This document shows positions 23,641-35,255 of a DNA stretch of 64,000 nucleotides, in pieces. The DNA is from Molossus alvarezi (lineage: Eukaryota > Chordata > Mammalia > Chiroptera > Molossidae). The notes beneath the pieces are model-generated. The model did no database searches. It was not told where the DNA came from and worked only from the letters and a program-made list of their open reading frames with translations. Made by a program: the position numbers and the translations under genes. The stretch's first letter is position 1, and the number at the start of each line of letters is the position of its first letter. The stretch lies in contig JBAWUJ010000089.1 of assembly GCA_037176705.1 (NCBI GenBank), positions 124,001 through 188,000 on the forward strand, written 5' to 3'.

Positions 23641-23932
23641 CAAAAGTGTTTTTAATAGAAAAAGAAAATTAGAAATAATAGTATCTATGGATAGAGGAGA
23701 GAGATGGAGAAAGAAAGAGAAAATGAGACAAATAATGACATATTCATGAATTGGAATATTATTATCACAATATAAATTAATGAACTCAATGTATATATAT
23801 CCATGTAGATATATATTAAACACTCAATATTTAGTGATAAAGCAAAAACAGAAGGATACATGCAGTATGTATATTACATAGACACATAATTTTATAATAG
23901 TCCAACAGAATTCTATATTTATGAAGAATATA
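23641..23932 (+). repeat. Ancient L1M fragment, part 2
   Basis: CATGAATTGGAATATTATTAT, AATGAACTC and ACAGAAGGATACATGCAGTA follow the order of the last ORF2 codons and start of 3'UTR of old L1M. It continues the fragment at 22080-22505 across the VES and copy C insertions. Confidence 0.5.
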
Positions 23933-23933
23933 C

Positions 23934-24260
23934 AGTTGACCCTTGAACAAACTGGGGGTTAAGAGTACTGACACTGTGCAGTCAAATCTATGTATAATTT
24001 TGATTCCCCAAAACCTTAACTCCTAAGAGACTACTGTTGACTGGAAGCGTTATGGATAACCTAACCATTTGATTAATATATATTTTTCAGGTTATACATG
24101 TTATATACTGCATTTTTATAAAAAAGTAAGCTAAAGAAAATAAAATGTCATTAAGAAAATTATAGAAAAGAGAAAACACATTACAGTATTTATTGAAAAA
24201 ATCCAAATATAAGTGGACCCATGAAGTTCAAACCCATGTTGTCTATGTGTCAATTGTATA
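23934..24260 (+). mobile_element. MER2 (TcMar-Tigger) DNA transposon
   Basis: Starts TACAGTTGACCCTTGAACAA, with TA as target, and ends with an imperfect inverted copy (GTTGTCTATGTGTCAATTGTA). The interior matches MER2 as remembered: CCCCAAAACCTTAACTCCTA, GACTACTGTTGACTGGAAGC, AGTAAGCTAAAGAAAATAAA, AATATAAGTGGACCCATG. About 325 bp, essentially full length and non-coding. Confidence 0.88.
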
Positions 24261-24445
24261 AAAAATAAAGGCTATCTAAGGGGATGAAGAAACAGAATAG
24301 AATTTGTCCTTAAATGGAGAGAATGGATTGGAATCAGGGAAGGGCACTAGGACACTTCAGCGTTTATGGAAAATACACTGTATTAGTTCATGTGGGTGGT
24401 TGTTAAGAGATATTTGGATACATTTTAATAAATTTTAAAAGATAC
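24261..24445 (+). repeat. Ancient L1M 3'UTR end, part 3
   Basis: AGGGAAGGGCACTAGGACAC, then GTGGGTGGTTGTTAAGAGAT and CATTTTAATAAATTTTAAAA resemble the end of an old L1M 3'UTR. Decayed; low support. Confidence 0.4.
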
Positions 24446-24656
24446 TATCATCCATCCTGTATGGCTCAGTGGTTGAGCATTGACCCTGCACCAAGAGGTC
24501 ACCAGTTTGATTCCCGGTCAGGGCACATGCCCGGGTTGCAGACTCCTTCCCCTGTAGGGGGCGTGCAGGAGGCAGCCAATCAATGTTTCTCTCTCATCCA
24601 TTTTTATATCTCCCTTACTCTCTCTAAAAATCAATAAAAACTTTTTTTTTTTAAAG
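24446..24656 (+). mobile_element. VES SINE
   Basis: Head CTGTATGGCTCAGTGGTTGAG, CACCAAGAGGTCACC variant as at 7332, B-box (GTTTGATTCCCGG), CCTGTAGGGGGCGTGCAGG core, CT-rich part, AATAAAA tail. Possible target duplication TTTTAAAAGATA / TTTTAAAGAATA. Confidence 0.92.
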
Positions 24657-24659
24657 AAT

Positions 24660-25159
24660 AGTGGCAAGTCCGAGTCTCCCTCTATGGGTTCTAAAGAACA
24701 TCTCCAACATTTCCCACTTTCAGATGATGTAGGTGTGGTTGTAGCCTTCACAGGTGGAGAAAATCATTTCAAAAGCACTAAGGTCACAGCAAAACAAGCC
24801 AGAGACTGGATGAAAAGATTTGCATATCCGGTGAAATGGTGGTTTAAAAATATATAAAGAACTCAATGACAAGAAAGCAACCCAATTTAAATAAAATAAC
24901 AAAATAAACAGAAAGGTGGAGAGACTCGGATGTGAAACACACACATGAAAGGCACCTGGCATCACAGACACCATGGACACTTAGGGTGACTCCGAATGAG
25001 GGGCGCAGCACCACTGTGAGCTGTTGTCGCAGGGGCATTTGTAAACATGCCGACCACCTCGGCTGCTGGCAAGGATCTGGAGTGCCTGGAACTCCAGCGT
25101 GTGCCTGGCAGGACTGCAAGTGGCACTCACTCTGGAACATAGCCAGCAGCTTTCTGTTG
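24660..25159 (+). repeat. Ancient L1M ORF2 C-terminal region
   Basis: AAATATATAAAGAACTCAATG followed by CAACCCAATTTAAATAAAAT, then GGCTGCTGGCAAGGATCTGG, GGAACTCC and ACTGCAAGTGGCACTCACTC, in the order of the L1 Cys-rich C-terminal region. A stretch (24950-25050) is unusually CpG-rich. The short minus frames here are shadows. Confidence 0.5.
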
Positions 25160-25393
25160 TGGTTAGTCCTCACCAGAGGATATTTTTCTATTGATTTTTA
25201 GATAGAGCGGGAGGGAGGGAAGGAGAGAGAAATTATGTGAGAGAGACATATCGATTTGTTGCCTTCTACATGACCCCGATCGGGGTCAGGGATCAAACCT
25301 GCATCCCAGGTACATGCCTTTCACTGGAATTGAACTGACGACCCTTCCGTCTGTGGACCCACACTCCAACTGCTGAGCCAAACAGGCCAGGGC
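25160..25393 (-). mobile_element. VES SINE in minus orientation
   Basis: The reverse complement gives the GCCCTGGCCTGTTTGGCTCAG head, AGTTCAATTCC B-box, GACCCCGATCGGGGTC palindromic core and GATTTTTAG...GAGGACTAACC tail. Complete. Confidence 0.93.
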
Positions 25394-26491
25394 AAGAAAG
25401 ATTTTTCAATATGCACAGATTGCAAGAGATTACAGGAAAGAATGCTGTAGGGTTAAAAACAGCTAAGTAGACGGCCGAGAAGTAAAATAATAAAAGACAC
25501 ATGAATGGAGTGAACCCTCAGTGGACAGGTTGTAGCAGGTTGCGCGAGCTGAGGAGCCGCGAGCTGAGCTGGAAGATGGCACGCAGCTCACCTGAGATGT
25601 GGCAGGTGTGAGCAACAGGTGAAGGGACAGCAGAGCAGAGGGTGCCTGTCCCCAGAGCAAACAGGGAGGCAGGGGCGATAAGTACCAGATGTCGGAGGAG
25701 AGTGTTCAGACAGAGGCGAGGCGTGTGCGCTGAGGCGCCCATGCTCAGATTTGGGCAGCCTCAGAAAACACAACGAAAATACACATTTTCAAAAAGAAAT
25801 CTACATTCAAATCAGTCACAGTTAAATGACAAAACAAGCAAGGAGAACATCAGACGAAGAGGAGGTAAAAGCACAGCAAGCCAACAGGGTGACCTGCAAA
25901 GTGGCCACAGAGGCTCGGCAAAGAGTGGGCCAAGGGAGGGCACGCCATCTTCAGTGGTTTCAGAGAAAATAAAAGGAGTGGACCTCAGAAAGCAGGCCTG
26001 AACAATGAAGGCAAAATTAGGACACTCTCAGATATAAAATAACTTGAGATAATTAGCTGACAATTGACCTTAAGAATCTGCCCAGAAGAAACCAGGAGAC
26101 ACCAGGAAATGTGAGGAGACAGATTGAAGATGTATAAATAAGCCCAGATGAAGATAAGCCGCTTGAAGCCTACACAACAGAGGCACCTGCGGAACACAGT
26201 TTGGGGGGAAAGGGCTTGAAAATATGTAAAATATAAAAATTGTTAAAATGGACAAAGTAGCCCCTAACCAGAGAGGGGAATTTGGGAAGGTAAACCATCC
26301 TAAGACCCTTGTGTTTCTAGAGAGGAGAGGACATATGTTCACTACATTCCACTTTGTTGGGTATGAAGGTACAGGTTTCTAGGGTAACAACTAAAAATAA
26401 ATAGAAGTGTAGGAACCTCCAGAGTCGCAGTGGGGAAAGTGGACAGAGAAAGCAAACTCAAGTGATGCTCAGAAAGAGATAGTAAGGGGGC

Positions 26492-26724
26492 AGCCCTGGC
26501 CGGTTTGGCTTAGTGGTTATAACATTTGCCCTGGGACTGAAGGGTCATGGGTTCAATTCCCAGTCAAGGTCTCATAACTGGGTTGCAGGTTCCATCTCCA
26601 GCCCCAGTTGGGGCCATGCAGGAGATATCCAATCAACGTGTCTCTCTCACATCAGTGTTTCTCTTCCTCCACTTTATCTAAAAATCAATGAAAAAAATAC
26701 CCTCAGGTGATGATTAACAAAAAG
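26492..26724 (+). mobile_element. VES SINE
   Basis: Head GCCCTGGCCGGTTTGGCTTAG, B-box (GGTTCAATTCC), CCCAGTTGGGGCCATGCAGG core, CT body, AATGAAAAAAATACCCTCAGG and GTGATGATTAAC tail. Complete and relatively young. Confidence 0.95.
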
Positions 26725-26749
26725 AGAGAGAGAGAGCGAGAGAGAGAGA
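26722..26749. repeat. (GA)n microsatellite
   Basis: AGAGAGAGAGAGCGAGAGAG-type run directly after the SINE tail. Confidence 0.9.
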
Positions 26750-27019
26750 AATACTAAGACAGCATACAGAAAGGAGTAGAGAAAACAAAAAGGCAAAGAT
26801 GACAGAAATGAACCAATACTTATCACTAATTACAATAAATGTAAATGGTCCAAACTCCTTAGTTAAATGACAAAGTTGGTCAAACTCGATTTTAAACAGA
26901 TGGTGGAACTATAGACTGAAGTATTTTTCAGGAAACTTTGCGAATGCAGGTAGGATAGACAAAAAGATGGAAAAATGGTATCCGCCAATGATTAATCAAC
27001 AGACAACTGAAATATAGGA

Positions 27020-27135
27020 TATATATGCAAATATATCAATTTCTTCATTTATATTTATTTATATGTATCCATCTATTAATATGTATTTATTAGTAGGTAT
27101 TTATTTATAGTTATAACACATACATATATAAGTTA
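27020..27135. repeat. AT-rich low-complexity tract
   Basis: ATTTATTTATATGTAT- and ATTTATTTATAG-like repeats within the ancient L1M; no other content. Confidence 0.7.
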
Positions 27136-27650
27136 AGCAGTTTAGAATTTATGGCAAAATGCATAGAGATAAAGAAGGTAACTCTAAAACTACAGGAAGT
27201 AAAATATACTGGATATATAACAATTCCAAATAAAAATAACATAAATTCAAAGTAGCATAGCTAATACCAGGCCAACTGACAGCTTCAAAACAGAAGGACA
27301 GTTGAAAAATACACTTTCCAAACACACGTGGAACATTCACAAAAATCAGCATGTTCTGGACCATGAAGCAGTCTCAACACATCGCAAACATTATAAACAG
27401 ACACGCAGCTCATTAACTTGGAAAGAGCAAAACTGTGAGAGACAACACACATTCAAAAGCATCTACTAACAGCACACCCTTCGTCGTGGAAAAAAAGAGA
27501 AAGATCGAAATGGAACTTGGAAATGACACAATAATGGAATCCAGACTGTGCAGGATGCAGGGGAATTGGCAGGTGGAAGAAAATGTGCAGCCTGAATTCA
27601 TATTCAGAAAATAGATGGGATGCCAATGAAACAGGTACGCACAGAAGGTG

Positions 27651-28186
27651 TGAGAAACGGCATGAGAATAAACACATCACAGAAACTAAAAGGAAGGAAG
27701 GACATTCTTCTTGCGAAGACGGTAATGACTAGGAAGTAATTGAACATGAGGCAAGACCCGCAGAGCTTTGAAAACCCTGACTAAATGACAAAACTGCATA
27801 AGGAAAGTGTGAGAATCCTGGGAGACAGGGGGAGGTGATGCGGGAGCAGGATCCAGGCGAGGGGTTGGTAGAGGGCAGAGCTGCAGAAACAAGGGCTCTT
27901 GCTACAGGCTCCCCTTCCCAGCGAGGCTGCTGGACAAGGTGTCAGAGAGGCCCATATGCTCTGTGTCCCCCTCACCACACCTCTGACCATGAGGAGGCTC
28001 CCAGTATAACACTCCGGATGTGATTAGTACACTTCCTTTACTGACACCCCACGCCTTTGTCATGGGCTGTTCCTGTCCAGCAGAATGCCCACTCCGCACG
28101 ACCGTGGCCATGACACTTCTTCCACTGCTGCATCTTTGAGACTGCAGGGCGCTGGCACCACACAGAAGGAGCTTGATAGAGAATGT
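27651..28186. other. Unassigned, moderately GC-rich segment
   Basis: Lies between old L1M and a VES SINE. It contains short frames on both strands (27686-28251) with no recognised domain. No repeat family was recognised. Confidence 0.4.
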
Positions 28187-28292
28187 GGGCCTGGCCAGTG
28201 TGCCTCAGCAGTTAGAGCATCGGCCTGTGGACCGAAGAACCCCGGTTTCAATTCCCGGTAAAGGGCACAGACCTGGATGGCAGATTGTTACT
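28187..28292 (+). mobile_element. VES SINE, 3' part missing
   Basis: Good head (GCCTGGCCAGTGTGCCTCAG), CGGCCTGTGGACCGAAGAAC, B-box (GGTTTCAATTCCCGG), then the sequence leaves the consensus near 28290. No tail is present, so the 3' half has been lost. Confidence 0.85.
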
Positions 28293-28319
28293 TCTTTTCA
28301 TTCAAACCCTTTGTGCCTT

Positions 28320-31300
28320 TCATGAGATCTATGTTTTTAAAAGATTTCATTGATTTTTATTAACTTTCTTTAAAATTAATTAATTCATTTTTGTTACAGA
28401 TGTTTCTTCTATTTCCCCCACTGATTCCCCCCTCTCCCGGCCCCGCCCTGTCCCATTTTGTTGTCCGTGACCTTTGTTCATGCAGACATGCATATAAGTT
28501 CTGTGGTTTATCTCTCCCCACCACCCCCTGTTCTGGGGATTGGCAGTCTGTACCCCACTTTCACATCTCTGGGACAACCCCATTCCTCAAACTGTAATGT
28601 TCATTATATTCCACAAAAAAGTGAGATCATATGATACTTCCCTTTCTCTGTTTAGCTTGTTTTGCTTAGGATACTTTCCAGGTCCCTCCATGTAGTCTCA
28701 AATAATATGAGATCTTTCTTTCTTACAGCTGCATAGTACTCCATTGTGTACATGTACCACTGCTTTTTTATCCATTCGTCTACTGATGGACATTTGGGCT
28801 GTTTCAAGCTCTCAGCTATTGTAAATAGTGTGGCTATGAACATGTACATATACTTTTTCTCATTGGTGTTTCAGGCTTCTTAGAGTATATTCCTACAAGT
28901 GAAATCTTTGGGTCAAATGGAAGTTCAGTTTCTAATTTTTTTGAGGTAACACCATATTGTTTTCAATAGTGGCTGCACCAGTCTGCATTCCCACCAGCTG
29001 TGTACTGGAGTCCCTTTCTCCACACCCTTGCCAAAACTTGTTGTTTGATGATTTGTTGATGGCCGCCATTCTGACAGGTGTGAAGTGATATCTAATTGTT
29101 GTTCTAATTTACTTCACTCTGATGATTAGTGATGTTGAGCATTTCTTCATGTGTCTCTGACCTATTTGTATGTCCTGTTTGGAGAGGTGTCTATTTAGTT
29201 CCTCTGCTCATTTTTTAATTGGTTTCTTTGTTTTCCTATGGTTGAGTTTTATAAGCACTCTATATTTTTGGAAATTAACCCTTATCTGATGCATCATTGG
29301 CAATTATGTCCTTACAGATAGGAGGTTCCCTTTCCATTTTGACAGCTGTTTCTTTTGCTCTGCAGAAGCTTTTCAGTTTGATGTAGTCCAAAGAGTTCTT
29401 TTTTTGTTTGTTTGTTGTGTATGTGTCTGTTGCCTTAGGTGTTGTATCAGGGAAAATTCTTCAGTCTATATCTATAATTTTGTTGCCTGTACATTCTTCT
29501 AGAATTTGTATGGAGTCACGAGTTACATTTAAGTATTTTATTCATTTTGAGTTCATTCCCACATATTGTGTAAATTGGTGGTGTAGCTTTATATATATAT
29601 TTTTTGCAATTGGCTGTCCAATATTTCCAACACCATTTATTGAAGAGACTGTCTTGACTCGACAGTATGTTCTTGCCAACGTTGTCAAATGTTAATTGAG
29701 CATACTGTCTTGGGTAAATTTTCGGGTTCTCTATTCTGTTCCATTAATCTATCTACCTGTTTCTGTGCCAGTACCAGGCTTATTTTTATTACTGTGGCTT
29801 TGTGGTATAACCTGAAATGTGGTCATGTGATCCCTCCTACTTTGTTCTTCTTTGTCCAGATTTCTGTGGCTACTAGGGGTATTTTTTAGTTTTATATAAA
29901 CTTTTAGAGTGTTTATTCTAGGTCTGTGATGTAAGTTGTTGGTATTTTGGTGAGGATTACATTTAATGTATAAATTGCTTTGGGTAGTATGGACATTTTA
30001 ATGATGTTAATTCTTCCAATCCATGAACAAGGTATATGCTCTCACTTTTTTATATCTTCCTCCACTTCTAATTTCAATGACTTGTAGTGATCTGTGAAAA
30101 GGTCCTTTACTTCTTTGGTAAAGTTTATTCCTAGGTATTTAAATTTTTTATGCTATGATGGTAAATGGAAATTATATTTTAGTTTCTCTTTGTGTGATTT
30201 TATCTTTGGAGTATAAGAATACTATCAATTTCTTGACATTAATTTTATATCCTGCCACTTTGCCAAATTTATTTATTGAGTCTAGTAGATTTTTGATGGA
30301 GTCTTTAGGGTTTTCTATGTATCGTATAATGTCATCTGCATATGACAGTTTCACTTTCCAGTTTGGATCCCATTTATTTTCTTCTTGTTTAATTGCTGTG
30401 TCAAAGACTTCCAGTACTATGTTAAGTAAGAGTGACATAAGTGGGCATCCCTGTCTTGTTCTCATTCTGAAGGGGAATGCTTTTTGTTTTTGCCCATTGA
30501 GTATGTTGTTGGCTGTGTTTTTCATATGAGGCCTTTATTATATTGCAATATCATCCCTCTATTCCCACATTGTTGAGTGTTTTTATCAGAAATGGGTGCT
30601 GGATTTTGTCAAATGCTTTTTTTTTTGCATATATTGATATGATCATAAGGTTTTTATCTTTTATTTTGTTATGCAATTTATCACATTTATTGATTTGCAC
30701 ATATTGTACCATCCTTGAGTGCCTGGAATGTAAGCCACTGGGTCATGATGAATAATATGTTTGATGTATTGCGAATTTGATTTGCCAATATTTTGTTAAG
30801 AATTTTGGCATCTGTGTTAATCAGGGATATTGGTTTGGAAATTAGGATTATGCTGGCCTCATAAAGTATGTTTGGAAGTATTCTGTCTTCTTGGACTTAT
30901 TGTAATAGTTTGAGAACAATGGGTGTTAGTTCTTTGAATGTTCAGTAAAACTTCTCCGTGAAGCCATCTGAGCCTGAGCTTTTCTTTGCAGGGAGATTCT
31001 TGATTATATTTCCAATTTTCTTAGTTATGATTGGTCTGTTCAAGTTTTCTATTTCTTCCATGTTCAATTCTGAAAGAGTTTGTATTTCTAGAAATTTGTC
31101 CATTTGTTCATCTTTTGCATTTTTTCTAGTCTCTATGTTGTTTATTTGTGCTTTGATTTTTCTATTTTTTTCCTACTTCTTACTCTGAGTTTTTTGTTTG
31201 TTTGTTCTGTTTTCTTTCCAGTATTTTAATTTCTGACGTGAGATAGTTAATTAAAAAATCTTGTTTCTTGACGTAAACATGTATGGTCTAAACTTCTCTA

Positions 31301-31797
31301 TCAGAACTCCCTTCACTGAATCCCATTGATTTTGTTTTATGTGTTCATTTTCATTGGTTTCCATAAAGTTTTTAATTTTTTCTTGATCTCCTAGTGAACC
31401 CATTCATTGTTTACTAACATGCTATTCAGTCTTTATGTGTTGTGATGTTTTTGTGTATTTTTTTGTAATTTATTTCTAGTTTCCAAAATCTTCACTTTCT
31501 ACCTATGTAAGGCTTTTGTTGTGAGTTGGGTCTCTTCTAAAGACCATATATATGAGCTGTGCATTCTTATCTATTCAGCTACTGTGTGTCTTTTGATGAG
31601 AGTGTTTAATCTATTTGTGTTTAAGGGAGTTAATAATATATGTACTTATTTGATGAAATTTTCATTTATTATGGTTACATTTCTCTTCTTATTTCGTTGG
31701 CCTATTATAGAACCCCTTGAACATTTCTTAGACAGCTGATTGTTCCTAATATATTCTATTAGCATTTTTGTCTGGGAAGCTCTTCCTTTATTTCAAC
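28320..31797 (-). mobile_element. LINE-1 copy D, 5'-truncated
   Basis: Minus-strand LINE-1 from an A-rich tail (T-rich at 28335-28395 on plus) through 3'UTR, ORF2 (28604-31665) and the last codons of ORF1 (to about 31797). There it abuts a plus-strand LINE-1 piece (E) at the same ORF1 position, head to head. Within ORF2 about 500 bp of EN is missing at about 31485. Confidence 0.9.
28604..31665 (-). pseudogene. ORF2: LINE-1 ORF2, copy D, EN deletion
   Basis: The stop is complementary to 28604-28606 and the start region near 31663-31665. Open blocks: 28652-28849 (WIKKQWYMYTMEYYAAV) and 30172-30525 (RT region with GCPLMSLLLNIVLE and SYADDIIRYIENP). The usual FADD box is YADD here, which keeps both Asp residues. 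The EN domain lacks its middle third (junction near 31485), and several stops interrupt RT. Length 3.06 kb versus 3.83 kb complete. Confidence 0.85.
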
Positions 31798-32690
31798 AAA
31801 AATTAAAGACAAAGAGAGAATCTTAAAGGCAGCAAGAGATAAGCAACAGCTTACCTACAAAGGAAACACCATTAGGCTCTCAGCTGACTTCTCAACAGAA
31901 ACACTGCAGGCCAGAAGGGAGTGGCATGAAGTAATCAAGGTCATGAAAATAAGGCTCTGAATCCAAGAATACTCTATCCAGCAAGGCTATCATTCAAAAC
32001 AGGTCAAATAAAAAGTTTCCAGACAAAAAAAAAAAAAAAAAGGCTAAGGCAATATATTATCACCACACCAGCACTGCAAGATATGCTAAAAAAACTGCTG
32101 TAATTAACAGAAGAAATAGGAAGATAAATAGATCCACACACAAAAAAAAATGTCAATAAATAAATATATATCAATTATCACCTTAAATGTACATGGTTTG
32201 GATGCTCAGATAGAAAGACGTAAAGTAGATAATACGGAAATTGATAAAAGAAAGCTGGGGATGAGGCAGGGAGGGAAAAGGAAGGAGGGTGTCAATGGGG
32301 GAAAAATGAGAAACATCTTTTACAGAAACAAATTAATAAATAAAAAAATTAAAAAAACAATAAAGACAACGAGAAAGCTGCCACTTTGAAAAATAATCAA
32401 TACAACAAAGAGCTGATTCTTTGAGAAGATAAACAAGATTGATTAACTCTTAGCCAGACTCACCAAGAAACCAAAAGAGAGGACCCCCATAAACAAAATC
32501 AGAAACGTAAGAGGAGAAGTAACAACTGATACCACAGAAATACAGAGGATGTTTAAAACATACTACAAACAAGTATATGCCAATAAATTGGACAATCTAG
32601 GCAAAATCAACAAATTTCTAGAAATACAGTCTCCCAAAACTGAACCAGGAAGAGACAGAAAACATTAACACATTTTCCCAACTAAAAAAT
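31798..32690 (+). mobile_element. LINE-1 copy E, chimeric EN-deleted fragment
   Basis: Plus-strand piece without true 5' or 3' ends. ORF1 C-terminal codons to the LL-stop (32101-32103), then the ORF2 start (ATG near 32149, frame to about 32250 with IITLNVHGLDAQ). About 100 bp of LINE-1 3'UTR plus A-rich tail follows directly (32254-32365: GGAGGGTGTCAATGGGGG, AAATGAGAAACATC, AACAAATTAATAAATAAAA). Then ORF2 resumes after EN (32375-32690, CAAAGAGCTGATTCTTTGAG on). About 900 bp of EN is missing. Copy F has the same joints. Confidence 0.88.
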
Positions 32691-33540
32691 GGAGGTAGGA
32701 ATGCGATGGCTGAGGGCATGACAGGAGGGAGGGTGAGTGTGTAAGAGAATGAGCGAGTATGTGATAGAGTGTGAGTGGATGTGAAAGTGGATGACCAAAC
32801 CTGAGCAGTGCAGGGCCACGGAGCAGAAAGTTCCTGTGCTGTGGACAGGAGCAGCTAGCTACCTCCATAAGAAGCCCATCAAGCCACTTCTCCCTGTACC
32901 ACAAGGAGGTCCCACCACTTTGGAAGATCATGGGTCTTCCCTGGGAGGAGGCAGTGGGAGTTCCAGGGCCCAAAAATATGAGACCAACAGCACACCTGGC
33001 AACATAGGACCCTTGGACACTCTGTCATCACAGACCAGTGCACAGTAGTGAAACTGCCAAGGTGCCCATAGCAGATGCCATGGACAGCTGGGAGTCCAGC
33101 ACGATCCCCTAGAGTAGCAGCACGATCAGAGATGGAATATATCTCTATCAACAGAGGCTGGGGAGCAGATCCATTCCCAGGCAACACAAGCACAGACCAG
33201 CAGCAGAGACCCATCCCCAAAAACTACAGCAAAAGCTTAGCAGGATTTCAGCCCCATGGGGCAGTAGCACTCCCCAGACACCAGGGGTGAGATCTGGGGC
33301 TCCAAAGAGGCTGATGCAGTCCAGTAGCCCACAAGAGCAATGGTAAGCCAGAGCCCAAAAAAGACTGGTGTCATCTACCTGCCAACCAGCAAGAACTTTA
33401 GGGTGTGGGGGCACCACAGAGACCTGTGCAACCCAGCAGGGACTGTGCCATCCAGTAGCCCACAGAACATGCAGGGTGTGGGTACACCAGAAAGTCTTGT
33501 GTGACCCAGCTGCACACAAGATAAGCATGGAGGAAGTAAA
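32691..33540. other. GC-rich segment with divergent tandem units
   Basis: Lies just upstream of copy F. The 3' part repeats: CCAGTAGCCCACA at about 33332 and 33450, and GGGTGTGGG followed by ACCCAGC at about 33402 and 33476, giving irregular units of about 75-120 bp. A GTGAGTGTGT-like run lies at 32733-32790. Frames up to 126 codons on both strands are not coding-like. It may be an upstream extension of the L1 F 5'UTR (monomer-like) or unrelated DNA. Confidence 0.4.
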
Positions 33541-34331
33541 AAATAAAAGCGAGTGAATAGAACCTACACAGATGATCTCCCAGGACCAAACAAGAATTAC
33601 AACTAAAATAAAGACAACTTTTTAGAGGAAAAAAAGAGAAAACCAGCAAGACAGGACCATATAAACAGGAACACTGGTATGATCTACAAAGGTGCAAGAG
33701 GGTGGTGGGCTGGAAGCCCAAGGACAGCAGCATTTTTAGCTGTAATCAGAGCCCTTGGGGAATAAAGATCAAGCCCACTCCACAGCGCAGAGAGCAGAAA
33801 GAAAGTGCTACAATAGCCACAGCCACAAACCTGGGAACTATGGCACAGGGAGGGTGGACTGAGCTTGAACTCTCTGGGGACACCCGAGATCTGGAGAACA
33901 CTAGCAGTTGTTGTTGAGCTATAGTCACAAAGAACGGTGGCCAGTGTGCTCCTTCTGGAAGCTGTGGGCAAAAAGCAACAGCACCCTTAGTTGGAGATTC
34001 AGACTTTCCCTGGTGAGACAAAGAAATGCAAACTGAGGCTCATTAATAACCAGCATCTATCCCACCTTCTGGAAATCGTCTTATACAGAGCACCAGGGCT
34101 ACATGCCAAGGCACTGATTAACTGAGACTACCACATATCACGAAAAAGCTAGAGGATAACTGAACCTGTCCTGGACTTGCAAATCTAACCAAGAAAGTAA
34201 GACTTGAAATCGGTGTTTAATGTGGGCCCACCCAAGCTCATCCAAACACAGTAGAGGGAGACACAAACAGCAGAATACCAACACCCATAGGGAAAATTTG
34301 GCAGGCCCCAAAACCCACTGAGTTAGCCAAA

Positions 34332-35213
34332 ATGATTAAACAAATGTACATATCCCAAATGAATGAAGAGAACTCTATCCAAGATGAGGTCAATGAAATG
34401 TAGCTAAGCAAATTATCTGAGGTAGAATTCAGAGCCATGATCTTGATGCAGAGCAACAGACTAAGGACATCAGCACCATGAGCAAAGATATAGAAACAAT
34501 GCAAACAATCAAAGTGGAAATGAAGAATGACACAGCAGAAATTAAGAACACATTGGAAGGACTAACCAGCAGAGCAGATGAAGCTCAGCACCAGACCAAT
34601 GAATTAGAAGACAGGGAAGAAAAAAATCAACCAATCATAAAATGAAAATAAAAAAAAACAATTAAAGAACAGGAAGACAGCTTAAGAGAAATGTGGAACA
34701 ACTGATAACATAACATTTGCATCCTAGGAGTCCCTGAAGAGGAAGAAAATGGGCAAATGGGCAAGGGTTAGAGAATATATTGGAAAAAATAGTGACAGAA
34801 AACATTCCTAACTTGAAGAAAGAAGGCATTTAACTTTAAGAAACACAGAAAGCCCCAAATAAGAAGAACCCAAACAGGCCCACACCAAGACACATAGTAA
34901 TTAAAATGCCAAAAATTAAGGACAAAGAGAGAATCCTAAAGGCAGCAAGAGATAAGCAACAGCTTACCTACAAAGAAGACCCCATAAGGCTCTCAGCTGA
35001 CTTCTCAACAGGAACACTACAGGCCAGAAGGGAGTGGCATGAAGTAGTCAAGGTCATGAAAACAAGGATCTGAATCCAAGACTACTCTATCCAGCAAGGC
35101 TATCATTCAAAATAGGTCAAATAAAAAGCTTCCCAGACACACAAAAAAAAAGGCTAAGGTAATATAGTAATACCACACCGGCACTGCAAGATATGCTAAA
35201 AGGACTGCTGTAA
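34332..35213 (+). pseudogene. ORF1: LINE-1 ORF1, copy F, frameshifted
   Basis: ATG at 34332 follows the family context AGCCAAAATG. The coding order is intact: basic N-terminus, coiled coil (34480-34680, with LEGLTSRADEAQHQTNELED-like heptads), RRM (34715-34830) and C-terminal domain (34860-35120), then the LL-stop at 35211. Early stops (for example the TAG after AATGAAATG near 34400) and indels break it. Confidence 0.82.
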
Positions 35214-35255
35214 TTAATAGAAGAAATAGAAAAATAGAAGCATGCAAATCAAATA

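Larger units (their letters stand above)
25395..27650 (+). repeat. Ancient L1M: ORF1 end, inter-ORF region, ORF2 EN
   Basis: Old L1M in correct order. ORF1 3' part (about 25800-26200: GCCTGAACAATGAAGGCAAA, AGAAGAAACCAGGAGACACC). Inter-ORF region (about 26200-26800: GGAATTTGGGAAGGTAAACC, TCTAGGGTAACAACTAAAAA). ORF2 start (26821 on: AATTACAATAAATGTAAATGG). End of EN (27305-27385: ACACTTTCCAAACACACGTG, CATGTTCTGGACCATGAAGC). A VES SINE sits inside at 26492. Too decayed to code. The 25400-25800 part is GC-rich and less certain. Confidence 0.55.

Noticed and set aside
23353..23823. A 156-codon minus-strand frame, Leu/Phe-rich
   Set aside because: It is the antisense shadow of the copy C 3'UTR and adjoining AT-rich DNA.
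33148..33971. Cys- and Leu-rich minus-strand frames up to 126 codons
   Set aside because: They span tandem-unit DNA and the LINE-1 F 5'UTR, and have no domain or start context.
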